Source: Bacteroidota bacterium
GTDB taxonomy: Bacteria > Bacteroidota > Bacteroidia > Bacteroidales > JAGONC01
NCBI GenBank assembly: GCA_026391695.1
Contig: JAPLDP010000037.1
Span: 62,001 to 126,000, forward strand
Length of the DNA: 64,000 nt
Direction: 5' to 3'
Below, one piece after another: positions 35,676 through 45,415 of this stretch. The translations under genes and the position numbers were made by a program. The notes under the pieces are model-generated. The model ran no database searches. It was not told the origin of the DNA and worked only from the letters and a program-made list of their open reading frames with translations. Positions within the stretch are counted from its first letter, which is position 1; every line of letters starts with the position of its first letter.

Positions 35676-36566
35676 TTAATCTTCACTCTTATAAACTTCA
35701 TTTTTAAAAGCCTTCAATGTATTGACAAGGAGGGCGGCTCTGGTCATGGGGCCAACGCCTCCGGGCACCGGAGAAATAAAACTGCATTTTTCGGAAACCT
35801 CATCAAATTTCACATCCCCTACCAGCGCAAATCCTGAACTTTTAGAATCATCGCGCACGCGGTTAGTTCCGACGTCAATAACCACAGCATTCTTTTTTAC
35901 CATATACTCCCGCACAAATTCCGGTCTACCAATTGCAGCTATAAGGATATCAGCTCTTTTGCAGATTTCCTCAATATTTTTTGATTTACTGTGACAAAGT
36001 GTAACAGTGCAGTTTCCAGGATATCTTTTTTTTGAGAGCAGGATACTAAGCGGGGATCCCACAATATGACTCCGTCCCAGAATAACGCATTCCTTACCTT
36101 CTGTCTCTATTTGATATCTTTCCATCAGTTGAAGGATACCAAAGGGTGTAGCTGGCAAGTAAGCAGGCATATCAAGAGCAAGCCGGCCGATGTTAACAGG
36201 GTGAAAGCCATCCACATCCTTCGATGGTTTAATGTGTTCAATGATCCTGTTCCAGGAGATATGAGCTGGCAAAGGAAGCTGAACTATCATTCCATTGACA
36301 TCGTCATCCTTATTGATAAAGTCGACCGCTTGAAGTAGTTCTTTTTCCGAAATTGTGGAGGGATATTTATATATAGAAGAAATTATACCCACTTCCAGGC
36401 AGTCTTTTTCTTTGTTTCTCACATAGGTCTGGCTGGCAGGATCATCGCCCACGAGAACAGCAGCCAGGTGGGGAGTGGTGCCCTGCTGGTCGATACATGC
36501 TGCCACTTCTCTGGCGATTTCGGCTCTTATTTCAGAAGCCATCCGTTTACCGTCAATTAATTCCAT
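35676..36566 (-). CDS. folD: bifunctional methylenetetrahydrofolate dehydrogenase / cyclohydrolase
   Basis: 296 residues, full length. Motifs: YVRNKEKDC (catalytic lysine of the YxxxK type), the VQLPLPAHI loop, GRSHIVGSP (NADP-binding) and ISPVPGGVGPMT near the C-terminus. Cytosolic enzyme interconverting methylene-, methenyl- and formyl-tetrahydrofolate. It follows ffh by 17 bases on the same strand, so co-transcription is likely. Confidence 0.97.
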   Translation of the reverse strand: MELIDGKRMASEIRAEIAREVAACIDQQGTTPHLAAVLVGDDPASQTYVRNKEKDCLEVGIISSIYKYPSTISEKELLQAVDFINKDDDVNGMIVQLPLPAHISWNRIIEHIKPSKDVDGFHPVNIGRLALDMPAYLPATPFGILQLMERYQIETEGKECVILGRSHIVGSPLSILLSKKRYPGNCTVTLCHSKSKNIEEICKRADILIAAIGRPEFVREYMVKKNAVVIDVGTNRVRDDSKSSGFALVGDVKFDEVSEKCSFISPVPGGVGPMTRAALLVNTLKAFKNEVYKSED

Positions 36567-36583
36567 TCCTATTCAGATTAATT

Positions 36584-37918
36584 TTATCTTCGAGGTCTGT
36601 TGCGCATCATTCGCATCATATTCTTCGCCCCGCCTGTTGTTACCATCTTCATCATCTTACGTGTATCATCAAATTGTTTGATAAGCCTGTTGACCTCCTG
36701 TATCGAAGTACCGCTGCCAAATGCAATGCGTTTCCTGCGGCTGCCATTGATAATGGATGGATCCTGGCGTTCCTGAGGAGTCATTGAAAAAATTATAGCT
36801 TCCAATCCTTTAAAGGCATTATCATCAAGATCCACGTCTCTAAGGGCTTTGCCCATGCCTGGCAACATTCCGACAAGGTCTTTGACATTTCCCATCTTCT
36901 TGATTTGTTTAATCTGCGACAGGAAATCGTCAAAATTAAACTGGTTTCTGGCAATCTTCTTTTGAAGCTTTTTGGCTTCAACTTCGTCATATTGTTCCTG
37001 GGCACGCTCTACCAATGAAACTATATCGCCCATACCCAATATTCTGTCAGCCATTCTTTCCGGGTAAAAAACATCAATAGCGTCCATCTTCTCGCCGACA
37101 CCGACAAATTTGATAGATTTATTTACTACAGCTTTAATTGTAAGGGCTGCACCACCCCGTGTGTCGCCGTCGAGTTTAGTAAGAATGACTCCATCGTAAT
37201 CCAGCCGGTCATTGAATGCCTTTGCTGTGTTCACAGCATCCTGTCCTGTCATGGCATCAACGACAAATAGTGTTTCCTGTGGTTTGACAGCCGATTTAAT
37301 GGCTGCGATCTCGTTCATCATTTCCTCATCTACAGCCAGACGACCTGCTGTATCAATAATAACGGTATTATAGCCCCTGCTTTGTGCATAGGACACTGCG
37401 TTCCGGGCGATCTTGACCGGATCGCGGTTGTCGTCCTCAATATAAACATCCACACTGATTTGCTCTGCAAGTATTTTGAGCTGTTCCACAGCTGCAGGGC
37501 GGTATACGTCACATGCAACAAGCAAAGGGCTTCGCCCCCTTTTTGTTTTAAGATAATTGGCCAGCTTTGCACTAAAGGTGGTCTTACCGGAGCCATTAAG
37601 GCCGGCCATAAGAATGATGACTGGTGCACCTTTGAGATTCAGTTCGGCTTTTTCCCCGCCCATAAGGGCTGCAAGTTCGTCATGCACTATTTTTACCATA
37701 AGCTGCCCCGGCGATACTGCACTTAATATCTTTTGTCCAAGAGCCTTATCTTTGACCTGATCGGTAAACTGCCTGGCAATCCTAAAGCTGACATCTGCAT
37801 CCAGCAATGCCTTCCGAACATCTTTCAATGTTTCGGCAACATTAATCTCAGTAATATAACCCTGACCTTTCAGTATCTTGAAAGCCCTGTCAAGCCTGTC
37901 ACTTAAATTCTCAAACAT
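36584..37918 (-). CDS. ffh: signal recognition particle protein Ffh
   Basis: 444 residues, full length. N-terminal helical domain, then GTPase G1 GLNGSGKTTFSAKLA, G3 DTAGRLAVDEEMM, G4 TKLDGDTRGGA. Then a methionine-rich M domain (KKMGNVKDLVGMLPGMGKAL, TPQERQDPSIINGSRRKRIAFGSG) ending MMRMMRNRP. It binds 4.5S RNA and hydrophobic signal sequences and docks with FtsY. No SRP RNA gene was seen nearby. Confidence 0.98.
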   Translation of the reverse strand: MFENLSDRLDRAFKILKGQGYITEINVAETLKDVRKALLDADVSFRIARQFTDQVKDKALGQKILSAVSPGQLMVKIVHDELAALMGGEKAELNLKGAPVIILMAGLNGSGKTTFSAKLANYLKTKRGRSPLLVACDVYRPAAVEQLKILAEQISVDVYIEDDNRDPVKIARNAVSYAQSRGYNTVIIDTAGRLAVDEEMMNEIAAIKSAVKPQETLFVVDAMTGQDAVNTAKAFNDRLDYDGVILTKLDGDTRGGAALTIKAVVNKSIKFVGVGEKMDAIDVFYPERMADRILGMGDIVSLVERAQEQYDEVEAKKLQKKIARNQFNFDDFLSQIKQIKKMGNVKDLVGMLPGMGKALRDVDLDDNAFKGLEAIIFSMTPQERQDPSIINGSRRKRIAFGSGTSIQEVNRLIKQFDDTRKMMKMVTTGGAKNMMRMMRNRPRR

Positions 37919-37946
37919 CGCGCTGTTTACATTATCAAATGGCAGG

Positions 37947-37954
37947 CAAAATTA
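37947..37954 (-). promoter_or_regulatory. -7 promoter box of ffh-folD
   Basis: TAATTTTG on the minus strand, exact TAnnTTTG match followed by CC, 28 bases before the ffh ATG. It lies in the 151-base divergent region shared with the DUF362 gene. Confidence 0.45.
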
Positions 37955-38040
37955 ATAATTTTTAAGGTTGATGGATTTGCTGTTTATAAATCAACTAAAA
38001 ATATTGAATCTGTAAACATTATCTATTCTGATGAATTCGA

Positions 38041-38048
38041 TAAATTTG
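38041..38048 (+). promoter_or_regulatory. -7 promoter box of the DUF362 gene
   Basis: TAAATTTG, exact TAnnTTTG match, 21 bases before the ATG at 38070. Confidence 0.4.
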
Positions 38049-38069
38049 AAAAGACAAATCTGATGTAAT

Positions 38070-39254
38070 ATGAAAGCATCACGCGATAGTTCAAAATTAA
38101 GCCGCCGCCGGTTCTTTCATCTGGCCGGATTGGGCAGTATGGCATTGATGATCACACTATCATTCTTCAGGAAATCCGTTGCACAGGATGTTACTGAGAA
38201 GAAAAAACCGTCAACAAATATCAAGGATGCTTTAGCGTTTCCCAGAAAGGATACTTCCTTACCGGGTAAATTTCCTGGCAAAGTAGTTAAAGTTCATCAT
38301 GAGAGCTGCATTGCAGGGAATAAGATTGATCAAAAGGCAGCAGCAAAAATGGTGGAAAAAGCTTTGCTACAATTGACAGATATGACGACTATTGCTGAAG
38401 CATGGAGGATGTTTGTTTCCCCTGGCGATGTCGTCGCATTAAAGGTCAATCCGATTGGTGGCAAAGTATTATCAACAAGTCTTGAGATCACAGAGGCGAT
38501 CATTTCACAACTCGAGCAGTCAGGCGTGCCACGACAGAACATCGTTATCTTCGACAGACGTGAATTCGAACTGTTTGATGCAGGTTTTACCAAAGAACGG
38601 TTTCCCGGAATAAAACTTAAAGGAACAGAACTGAAAGATAAGGATGGTTCCTTTTATGATCAGGATGGACGCTTATACAGTGAGCAAATGATTGATAAAG
38701 AATGGTTTTACTGGGCTGATGTGGAAGGGGAATATGATTCGGAGACTATGCCATATATGATTAATGGAGGTAAATATTCGTATTTCAGCAAGGTTGTTAC
38801 TCAGGAAGTCGATAAGATCATCAACGTACCTGTCCTGAAAAACGCGGGCACATCCGTGACACTATGCCTGAAAAATCTGGCTTATGGCTGTGTAACCAAT
38901 ACGGGGCGATTGCATAAAGATTTGTGGAGTGACACCTTAGCAGAAGCATGCGCCTTCCCTCCCATCAGGGATAAGGTCGTACTGAATATTGTCGACGGCA
39001 TTAGAGGTTGTCATGAGGGCGGACCCGGCGCTGATCCGCAATATATTTCAGAATTCAAAACACTTTTGGTTGGAACTGATCCCGTTGCCGTTGACCGGAT
39101 TGGTTATGAGATGATACTTAAGAAACGGATAGAAACAGGCATCCAGCAAAAAGAGACACAAAGGGGAAAAGAATTTATGTTCATGGCTGAAAACCTCAAC
39201 CTTGGTATTGCCAACCTGGACAATATTAAGGTTGAATCACTTGATCTGGTTTGA
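38070..39254 (+). CDS. Tat-exported DUF362 protein
   Basis: 394 residues. A twin-arginine signal (SRRRFFHLAGLGSMALMITLSFF) is followed by a DUF362 domain: VALKVNPIGGK near 130, NVPVLKNAGTSVTLCLKNLAYG (shown in part) near 260, DGIRGCHEGGPGA near 310, and GTDPVAVDRIGYEM near 340. Tat export suggests folding, possibly with a cofactor, before transport. DUF362 proteins are often found fused to or near iron-sulfur proteins, but no cluster motif is visible here. It is 31 bases before the DUF6599-like gene, with which it probably forms an operon. Confidence 0.82.
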   Translation: MKASRDSSKLSRRRFFHLAGLGSMALMITLSFFRKSVAQDVTEKKKPSTNIKDALAFPRKDTSLPGKFPGKVVKVHHESCIAGNKIDQKAAAKMVEKALLQLTDMTTIAEAWRMFVSPGDVVALKVNPIGGKVLSTSLEITEAIISQLEQSGVPRQNIVIFDRREFELFDAGFTKERFPGIKLKGTELKDKDGSFYDQDGRLYSEQMIDKEWFYWADVEGEYDSETMPYMINGGKYSYFSKVVTQEVDKIINVPVLKNAGTSVTLCLKNLAYGCVTNTGRLHKDLWSDTLAEACAFPPIRDKVVLNIVDGIRGCHEGGPGADPQYISEFKTLLVGTDPVAVDRIGYEMILKKRIETGIQQKETQRGKEFMFMAENLNLGIANLDNIKVESLDLV

Positions 39255-39285
39255 AATAGTCTATAACGATACATCCATTTTTAAA

Positions 39286-40155
39286 ATGAGATTATATTTA
39301 AGCGCACTTTTTCTAAGCCTGGCGTGTACTATTAGCCTAATGGCACAAAGACCTGACAAAACACCTTTTATTGAACCAAAGGATATTTCCGGTGGAACAA
39401 TAGTCCGATCTTCGGTTTATGAAGGTAATGCCTTATGGGGATATATCGACGGCGGTGCAGATATATATCTGGAATATGGATTTTTAAGGGTCTTCGTTCA
39501 GGAAATAGACTGGCAAGGCAAGGTCATCAAGATAGACGTCTTTGAAATGTCAGATAAGGAAGCAGCTTTGGGGATTTTTTCTCTCCACCGTAATAATTGT
39601 GAAACCATTGACTCACTGCCTGTTCAACACTGTTACAATCCATATCAGCTCATTATCTTAAAAGGATGTTATTATATTTCCATAATCATCTCAAAGCCAC
39701 AGAATCAGCAGATTATGGTACTCCTAGCCAGGATTGTCACTGATAAAATACCTGATGATACGATCATCTTCCCTGATCTTTTAACAAATGAACCACTAAA
39801 GCAACACTTACCATTATTAAGATTCTTCAGGGGAAAAATCGGTTTAATGAATGGCTATCCTCAATTTGAAGAGCTGTTTGGCAATTACCAGGGAATAAAT
39901 ATCTATGTAATACCCGTCAAAAAAGGTGATACCATCATCGATATAGCTTATATTATCTTTAGCACACCACAGGATATGCAGCGATTTTGCGAAGCCAATG
40001 AATTTCTTGAAAGTGAATACGGCTACTTTTATTCGAGAACAGAAAACGGTCTTACGAGGAAAGCAAAACTCTTTCTTCCCAAGGCTATGCTCTATATGGA
40101 AACCAATACAGTTGACTCCCGGTTTGCCGGCCCTTATTTAAGGCTGTTTGATTGA
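39286..40155 (+). CDS. secreted DUF6599-like protein
   Basis: 289 residues from the ATG at 39286. The open frame begins upstream inside the DUF362 gene, which is not coding. Signal peptide MRLYLSALFLSLACTISLMAQ. The conserved core YIDGGADIYLEYGF near residue 55 matches the DUF6599 pattern as I remember it, followed by mixed alpha/beta sequence with MSDKEAALGIFSLHR. Function unknown. Its operon position after a Tat-exported DUF362 protein is the best clue. Confidence 0.65.
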   Translation: MRLYLSALFLSLACTISLMAQRPDKTPFIEPKDISGGTIVRSSVYEGNALWGYIDGGADIYLEYGFLRVFVQEIDWQGKVIKIDVFEMSDKEAALGIFSLHRNNCETIDSLPVQHCYNPYQLIILKGCYYISIIISKPQNQQIMVLLARIVTDKIPDDTIIFPDLLTNEPLKQHLPLLRFFRGKIGLMNGYPQFEELFGNYQGINIYVIPVKKGDTIIDIAYIIFSTPQDMQRFCEANEFLESEYGYFYSRTENGLTRKAKLFLPKAMLYMETNTVDSRFAGPYLRLFD

Positions 40156-40265
40156 TTTGAAAATTTCAGGATAATGCTTAATTTTATCACATTAATACTC
40201 CGGAAACCAGGTAAAAATTGTCATAATGTGATCCACCCTTAAAGAAATCATTTTGGCCCTTTTAT

Positions 40266-41399
40266 ATGAGGAAGAATATCTATATCAAAGAAATTAGTTC
40301 TACCAGGGAATTAAAGCAGTTCATCCAGTTCCCGCTATACCTTTACAGGGGGAATAAAAATTACGTTCCTCCGCTCATCTTTAAGGAAAGATCCACACTG
40401 GATTCGAGGAAGAATCCTGCCTTTGAATTTTGCCAAGCGAAATATTGGCTGGCTTATAAGAATGACAAGATAGCTGGCCGAATAGCCGGAATAGTGAACC
40501 ACAAGTACGTTGAAAAAAGCAATGAAAAATGTGGCCGGTTCAGCTGGTTTGATTTTATAGATGATGAACAAGTTGCTGCGGCATTAATTGAAACAGCCGA
40601 AAACTGGGCCAAACACATGGGCATGGTAAAAATTTACGGGCCTTACGGATTTACCAATCTTGATAAACACGGTATGCTCGTGGAGGGATTTGATTATTTG
40701 GCTACATCTTCGTCTAACTATAACTTTCCATATTATCCTGAGATTATTGAAAAATTTGGTTACCAAAGAGATACTGAATTTGTTGAGTACAGTTTTAACC
40801 TTCCGGAGAATGTTCCCCAAAAAATTGAACAGATTGCTCACATTGCCATGGACCGGTATAACCTCAGAAGTGGTGTAGTGCGGAATAAAAAGGATATGCT
40901 GAAGTACAAAAAGGGGTTCTTCAGCCTTCTTAACGACGTCTATAGCACATTTTCGTCGGCTGTCAGACTAACTGAAGAACAGATAGAACTTGTCATGGAA
41001 GGATATTATAAATTTCTGGACCCGGATTTTGTATCATTTGTACTGGATAAAAATGACAGAGTTGTGGCTTTTGGCATCACCATGCCCTCGCTATCAAAGG
41101 CTCTGCAGAAAACCAAAGGCCGCTTGTTTCCCACAGGATTTTATCCTTTATGGAAAGCCCTTAAGAAAAACGACACTCTTGATCTTTTACTTATTGGAGT
41201 AAATACTGAATATCAAAGTAAAGGTGCCAATGCCATTGTCATTTCTGAATTGGTCAATTCTTCCATTAAACGAGGGATCAAATATATTAATGTCACACAG
41301 ATGCAAGCCGATAATGTCAAAGTACTTTCACAATGGAAATATTTTGAAAACAGCCAGTTAAATAAGAGATTCAGGTGCTATAATAAAAATCTGACCTGA
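40266..41399 (+). CDS. GNAT-like acyltransferase (YghO-like)
   Basis: 377 residues, cytosolic, no signal peptide. It resembles the family annotated as YghO-like or GNAT-fold N-acetyltransferases of Bacteroidota: conserved NKNYVPPLIFKE near 37, KIYGPYGFTNLDKHGMLVEGFD near 125 (shown in part), and a C-terminal acetyltransferase-like region with LLIGVNTEYQSKGANAIVISEL. Substrate unknown. It stands alone between the DUF6599-like gene (110 bases, no clear signal) and the GH3 gene (47 bases downstream). Confidence 0.7.
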   Translation: MRKNIYIKEISSTRELKQFIQFPLYLYRGNKNYVPPLIFKERSTLDSRKNPAFEFCQAKYWLAYKNDKIAGRIAGIVNHKYVEKSNEKCGRFSWFDFIDDEQVAAALIETAENWAKHMGMVKIYGPYGFTNLDKHGMLVEGFDYLATSSSNYNFPYYPEIIEKFGYQRDTEFVEYSFNLPENVPQKIEQIAHIAMDRYNLRSGVVRNKKDMLKYKKGFFSLLNDVYSTFSSAVRLTEEQIELVMEGYYKFLDPDFVSFVLDKNDRVVAFGITMPSLSKALQKTKGRLFPTGFYPLWKALKKNDTLDLLLIGVNTEYQSKGANAIVISELVNSSIKRGIKYINVTQMQADNVKVLSQWKYFENSQLNKRFRCYNKNLT

Positions 41400-41446
41400 T
41401 CCGGATGCAGATTTCTGCTGAATAAAAAATTAAATAGAATTAACAG

Positions 41447-43696
41447 ATGAAAACCAAAAAAATCCATTTCTATTCTATCATCCTGTCAGGGATATTCGTT
41501 TTTATTTTTATAGCCGGATGCAAAAACAACAAAAGAGAAACTATATTCTCTGATAAGATGACAGAATTGAAGATCGACTCTATTCTGTCGCTCATGACCC
41601 TTGAAGAAAAGATTGGACAGATGACATTATTTACAAGTGATTGGGACGTAACAGGGCCTACCATGCAAAGCGGATATAAGGAAAACATCAGACGAGGGCG
41701 TGTAGGGGCAATATTTAATGCCTATGGTGTAAGATATGTCAGGGATATGCAACGGCTGGCGGTTGACAGCACACGTTTACATATTCCTCTGATGTTCGGT
41801 TATGACGTGATTCACGGATATAAGAGCATATTCCCCATTCCTTTAGGTGAAGCAGCAAGCTGGGATATGGAAGCTATTGAGAAATCAGCAAGGATAGCTG
41901 CAATTGAAGCTTCTGCAGAAGGCCTCAACTGGACATTTGCACCAATGGTAGATATTGCCCGTGATCCTCGCTGGGGCAGGATTTCAGAAGGGGCCGGGGA
42001 AGACCCTTATCTGGGCTCTATGATTGCAAAAGCACGGGTTAAAGGATTTCAAAATAATGATTTGGCGGCAAATAATACACTTTTGGCTTGCGCTAAACAC
42101 TATGTAGCCTATGGAGCCGCTATCGCAGGACGCGATTACAACACTGTTGATATTTCTGACCGGACTCTCCGGGAGACATACCTCCCACCTTTCCATGCCG
42201 CTGTTGAAGCAGGCGTCGGAACGATCATGTCAGCGTTTAATGAAATCAATGGCATCCCGGCCACAGGTAATAGATATACGTTGAGGGTCATTTTAAAAGA
42301 TGAATGGAAATTTCAGGGTTTTGTTGTTACCGACTATACATCAATTAATGAGATGGTACCTCACGGCATTGTTGCAAATGAAAAAGAAGCTGGCGAGCTG
42401 GCCCTAAATGCCGGTGTTGATATGGACATGCAGGGTGCAGTATATAATAACTACCTCTCCGGGTCAATCAAAGAAGGAAAAGTTGATATAAAATTTGTGG
42501 ACGATGCTGTGAGACGTATATTACGTATGAAATATGCGCTGGGACTTTTTGATGATCCATACAGGTATTGCGATGAACAAAGGGAAAAGGAATTGGTCAT
42601 GTCAAAAGACAACCTCGAATTTGCGCGCAAAATAGCTAAAAAATCAATTGTGCTGTTAAAAAATAAAGGGCATCTATTACCTCTGAGGAAGGAAACCGGA
42701 GTTATCGCAGTTATAGGCCCGCTTGCCGACAATAAAAAAGAACTCATTGGGTCATGGTCGGCTGCAGGTGATTATAACAAATGCATAACATTGCTTAAAG
42801 GGATCGAACGTAAAGTCGCACCCGAAACGAAGATCATTTATTCAAAAGGATGTAATATCGACGATGATTCAACGACAAGATTCGATGAAGCCATTGCAGC
42901 AGCCAGACAGGCTGATGTTGTCATTGTTGCTGTCGGCGAAGGTGCATGGATGAGCGGTGAGGCTGCCAGCCGATCATCGCTCAGAATACCAGGTGTGCAG
43001 GAAGACCTGGTCAAAAGGATATACGAAACAGGAAAACCAGTTGTTGTTGTGCTGATGAATGGCCGGCCGCTAACTATTGCATGGATGGACAGCTATATCC
43101 CGGCCATTCTCGAAACATGGTTTCTCGGTACAATGGCAGGTGATGCCATTGCCGATGTGCTATTCGGTGATTACAACCCTTCAGGCAAGCTGCCCGTCTC
43201 ATTTCCAAGAAGTATTGGCCAGGTTCCGCTATACTATAATTTCAAAAATACGGGCCGCCCTATATCTGAAAGCAAATGGACCAGTAAATATCTCGATATG
43301 CCCAATACCCCGCTTTATCCTTTCGGTTATGGACTCAGCTATACGGATTTCAAATATTCAGAGATCACTTTAAGCGATAGCGTAATGAACATGAATGGTA
43401 CACTTAAAATTTCTGTTACTGTAGCTAATACAGGTCAAAAAGAGGGTGAGGAAACAGTTCAGCTTTATATCAGAGACATGGTTGCAAGCATCACCCGACC
43501 TGTTAAAGAACTTAAAGGATTCAGGAAAATATCGCTGAAACCGGGCGAATCAAGGCAAGTGGATTTCGAGATCTTAGCAAAAGATCTGATGTTTTATGAC
43601 AGTGAAATGAAATTAATCGCAGAATCCGGGGAATTCAAAGTATTTGTCGGCACAGATTCAGAGAATACTAAAAAGGCCGGATTTGTTCTTAAATAA
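41447..43696 (+). CDS. bglX: GH3 beta-glucosidase lipoprotein (BglX-like)
   Basis: 749 residues. Lipoprotein signal with IAGC (C25). An N-terminal GH3 barrel contains GYDVIHGYKSIFPIPLGEA and FAPMVDIARDPRWGRISEG, the substrate-binding KHYVAYGAAIAGRDYN, and the nucleophile in GFVVTDY (D296). An alpha/beta sandwich domain and a C-terminal fibronectin-III-like domain (VANTGQKEGEETVQLYI) follow. Hydrolyses terminal beta-glucosyl (or beta-xylosyl) residues; length and order match E. coli BglX. Being a lipoprotein it probably acts in the periplasm or at the outer membrane. No SusC/SusD pair is nearby, so it is not part of a visible polysaccharide utilisation locus. Confidence 0.92.
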   Translation: MKTKKIHFYSIILSGIFVFIFIAGCKNNKRETIFSDKMTELKIDSILSLMTLEEKIGQMTLFTSDWDVTGPTMQSGYKENIRRGRVGAIFNAYGVRYVRDMQRLAVDSTRLHIPLMFGYDVIHGYKSIFPIPLGEAASWDMEAIEKSARIAAIEASAEGLNWTFAPMVDIARDPRWGRISEGAGEDPYLGSMIAKARVKGFQNNDLAANNTLLACAKHYVAYGAAIAGRDYNTVDISDRTLRETYLPPFHAAVEAGVGTIMSAFNEINGIPATGNRYTLRVILKDEWKFQGFVVTDYTSINEMVPHGIVANEKEAGELALNAGVDMDMQGAVYNNYLSGSIKEGKVDIKFVDDAVRRILRMKYALGLFDDPYRYCDEQREKELVMSKDNLEFARKIAKKSIVLLKNKGHLLPLRKETGVIAVIGPLADNKKELIGSWSAAGDYNKCITLLKGIERKVAPETKIIYSKGCNIDDDSTTRFDEAIAAARQADVVIVAVGEGAWMSGEAASRSSLRIPGVQEDLVKRIYETGKPVVVVLMNGRPLTIAWMDSYIPAILETWFLGTMAGDAIADVLFGDYNPSGKLPVSFPRSIGQVPLYYNFKNTGRPISESKWTSKYLDMPNTPLYPFGYGLSYTDFKYSEITLSDSVMNMNGTLKISVTVANTGQKEGEETVQLYIRDMVASITRPVKELKGFRKISLKPGESRQVDFEILAKDLMFYDSEMKLIAESGEFKVFVGTDSENTKKAGFVLK

Positions 43697-43823
43697 ACGT
43701 TTTAATTATTTAATACCCAATACATTTTCCTGGCAGAATAAGATTTAAATATAGTCAGCCGAAAAGGTGAGGTACAGTATTTCTTAAAGGCATTGATTTT
43801 TAAAAGAATACATTACACGCCCA

Positions 43824-44540
43824 TCAGTTCCCCGATAACAATACACATTTAAAAACGGCTCTTTTATCCATCTCCAATACATAATAGTATATTCCAGGGG
43901 GTAATCGATCACCTTTACCATCTCTTCCATCCCATTTAATAATTCCCCTCACTGTGCCGGATAATTCAAATGATCTGACCACCTGTCCGAAAGCATTAAA
44001 AATGAACATTTGTTGCTGACTATTCAAAGGAGATGAATACTGAATACATGTTGCATTCTTAAAGGGATTTGGATAATTCTGTGAAAGTCGTGAATTCCCG
44101 TCATTTTCATCTGAATTTATTCCAACTCCCCCATAACAATCGCTCTGATATTGATCGATAATATTTATTGTATCGCGTAATGCCGACTTTGAAATAGTAA
44201 ATGATGTAGAACCATCATAAAAAAGGGTGTCAGGAGCGCTAATTTCCGTATGATACACATCAGCAGAATAAATTCCCGGTGAAAGCGGACCGACCGTCAC
44301 AGACATATCAAAATAACATAAACAGAAAGCCGCTAAACCAGTATCTTGCTGTAACCATTGCAAATGGTAGTCATTGAGTGTACACTGCATCATATAAAGA
44401 GCACCGCAGTTACGTTCAGCATTGGTCTGCCATAAGGTTACTTCATTTCCATTGACTTCGGCATAGATATTCCTATCCTGCCCCATTACTAATAAAGAAG
44501 TCAACACAAATACTGCAAGAAAAATCATTTTTTTCATCAT
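43824..44540 (-). CDS. small secreted protein with T9SS/FlgD-like C-terminal domain
   Basis: 238 residues. A signal peptide (MMKKMIFLAVFVLTSLLVMGQ) precedes a ~125-residue beta-rich domain with several cysteines. The C-terminal sorting domain of the T9SS type reads LSQNYPNPFKNATCIQY, then FNAFGQVVRSFEL, then PPGIYYYVLEMD. Function unknown. ATG at 44540 (a second ATG is the next codon). Confidence 0.78.
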   Translation of the reverse strand: MMKKMIFLAVFVLTSLLVMGQDRNIYAEVNGNEVTLWQTNAERNCGALYMMQCTLNDYHLQWLQQDTGLAAFCLCYFDMSVTVGPLSPGIYSADVYHTEISAPDTLFYDGSTSFTISKSALRDTINIIDQYQSDCYGGVGINSDENDGNSRLSQNYPNPFKNATCIQYSSPLNSQQQMFIFNAFGQVVRSFELSGTVRGIIKWDGRDGKGDRLPPGIYYYVLEMDKRAVFKCVLLSGN

Positions 44541-44681
44541 GCTTTTTATTTAAAGGAATGAGAATCATAAAGGTACAACAATGCACATTGAATTCCAAGT
44601 GCAATTAGAAAAAATTTATAACAGGAAATGCTATCGAAAAAAAATAGTTCTCTGATTTTGAAATCTCAGATAAAGGAATAC

Positions 44682-45128
44682 TTATATGAATTTGTTGGGA
44701 GCTGTTTCATTAAAGGTCAACCAGTAAAGTCCAAGATATTTAATGGCCTCAATAAATTTCTGAAAATCAACTGGTTTCCGGATATAACTATTAGCGCCCA
44801 TATCATAACATCTGACGATGTCATGTTCTTCCTTTGATGACGTTAGAATAACAACCGGTAAGTGTTTTGTACGATCTTTCGTGCGAATCATTCGTAGAAC
44901 TTCAAAACCATCAACCTTCGGGAGTTTCAGATCAAGAAGCACCACGGCAGGTAACGAAGGTTGTGTGATACCCGGATTGTTACTTTCTCCAAAAAGGTAA
45001 TCAACAGCTTCAGCACCATCAGTCTTTATCACGACTTTGTTTTTTATATTATTCTTCTTCAATGCCCTAAGCGTAAGTTCCACGTCATCAGGGTTATCTT
45101 CAACAAGCAAAATGATTTTTTCTTTCAT
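44682..45128 (-). CDS. single-domain CheY/Rcp1-like response regulator
   Basis: 148 residues from the ATG at 45128; an upstream in-frame ATG would add 15 unlikely residues. Receiver domain only: acidic pocket VEDNPDD, phosphoacceptor D66 in LLDLKLPKVDG, the TSS segment, and K in YIRKPVDF. The extended insertion after the second helix and the sequence VEDNPDDVEL are typical of Rcp1-type regulators, which receive phosphate from phytochrome-like or hybrid kinases. No kinase is adjacent, so it is an orphan here. 141 bases upstream of it toward 44541 hold nothing obvious. Confidence 0.88.
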   Translation of the reverse strand: MKEKIILLVEDNPDDVELTLRALKKNNIKNKVVIKTDGAEAVDYLFGESNNPGITQPSLPAVVLLDLKLPKVDGFEVLRMIRTKDRTKHLPVVILTSSKEEHDIVRCYDMGANSYIRKPVDFQKFIEAIKYLGLYWLTFNETAPNKFI

Positions 45129-45316
45129 TTTTATCATCAGTTTTAAAAGTAAAATACAATGTGGCATCCTCACCTGTATCTCGGTTCGTGAGATCTTTGC
45201 GAGATTCAGCAGGTCATCTCAATAAAGATAAGCATATGCTCACTAAAAATACAATTTAATCTACCAATTAATAAATATCGGGCCGAAATCCTATTATTTA
45301 CATTCGAAATAAATAA

Positions 45317-45346
45317 AAAGAGGCAAGCCCAGGTGCCTGCCTCTTT
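45317..45346 (-). terminator. intrinsic terminator of the C25 protease-like gene
   Basis: Minus-strand AAAGAGGCA pairs with TGCCTCTTT (9 bp, 12-base inner sequence with further G-C pairs) and is followed by TTATTTATTT. It lies 70 bases after the stop of the C25 gene. The remaining bases of 45129-45415 hold no other signal I can support. Confidence 0.75.
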
Positions 45347-45415
45347 GTCACCCTTTCCTATGAAAAGCCCCTTACCTGGATAGGGGATGACCGTAGACTA
45401 TCCCTTTGTCCTATA

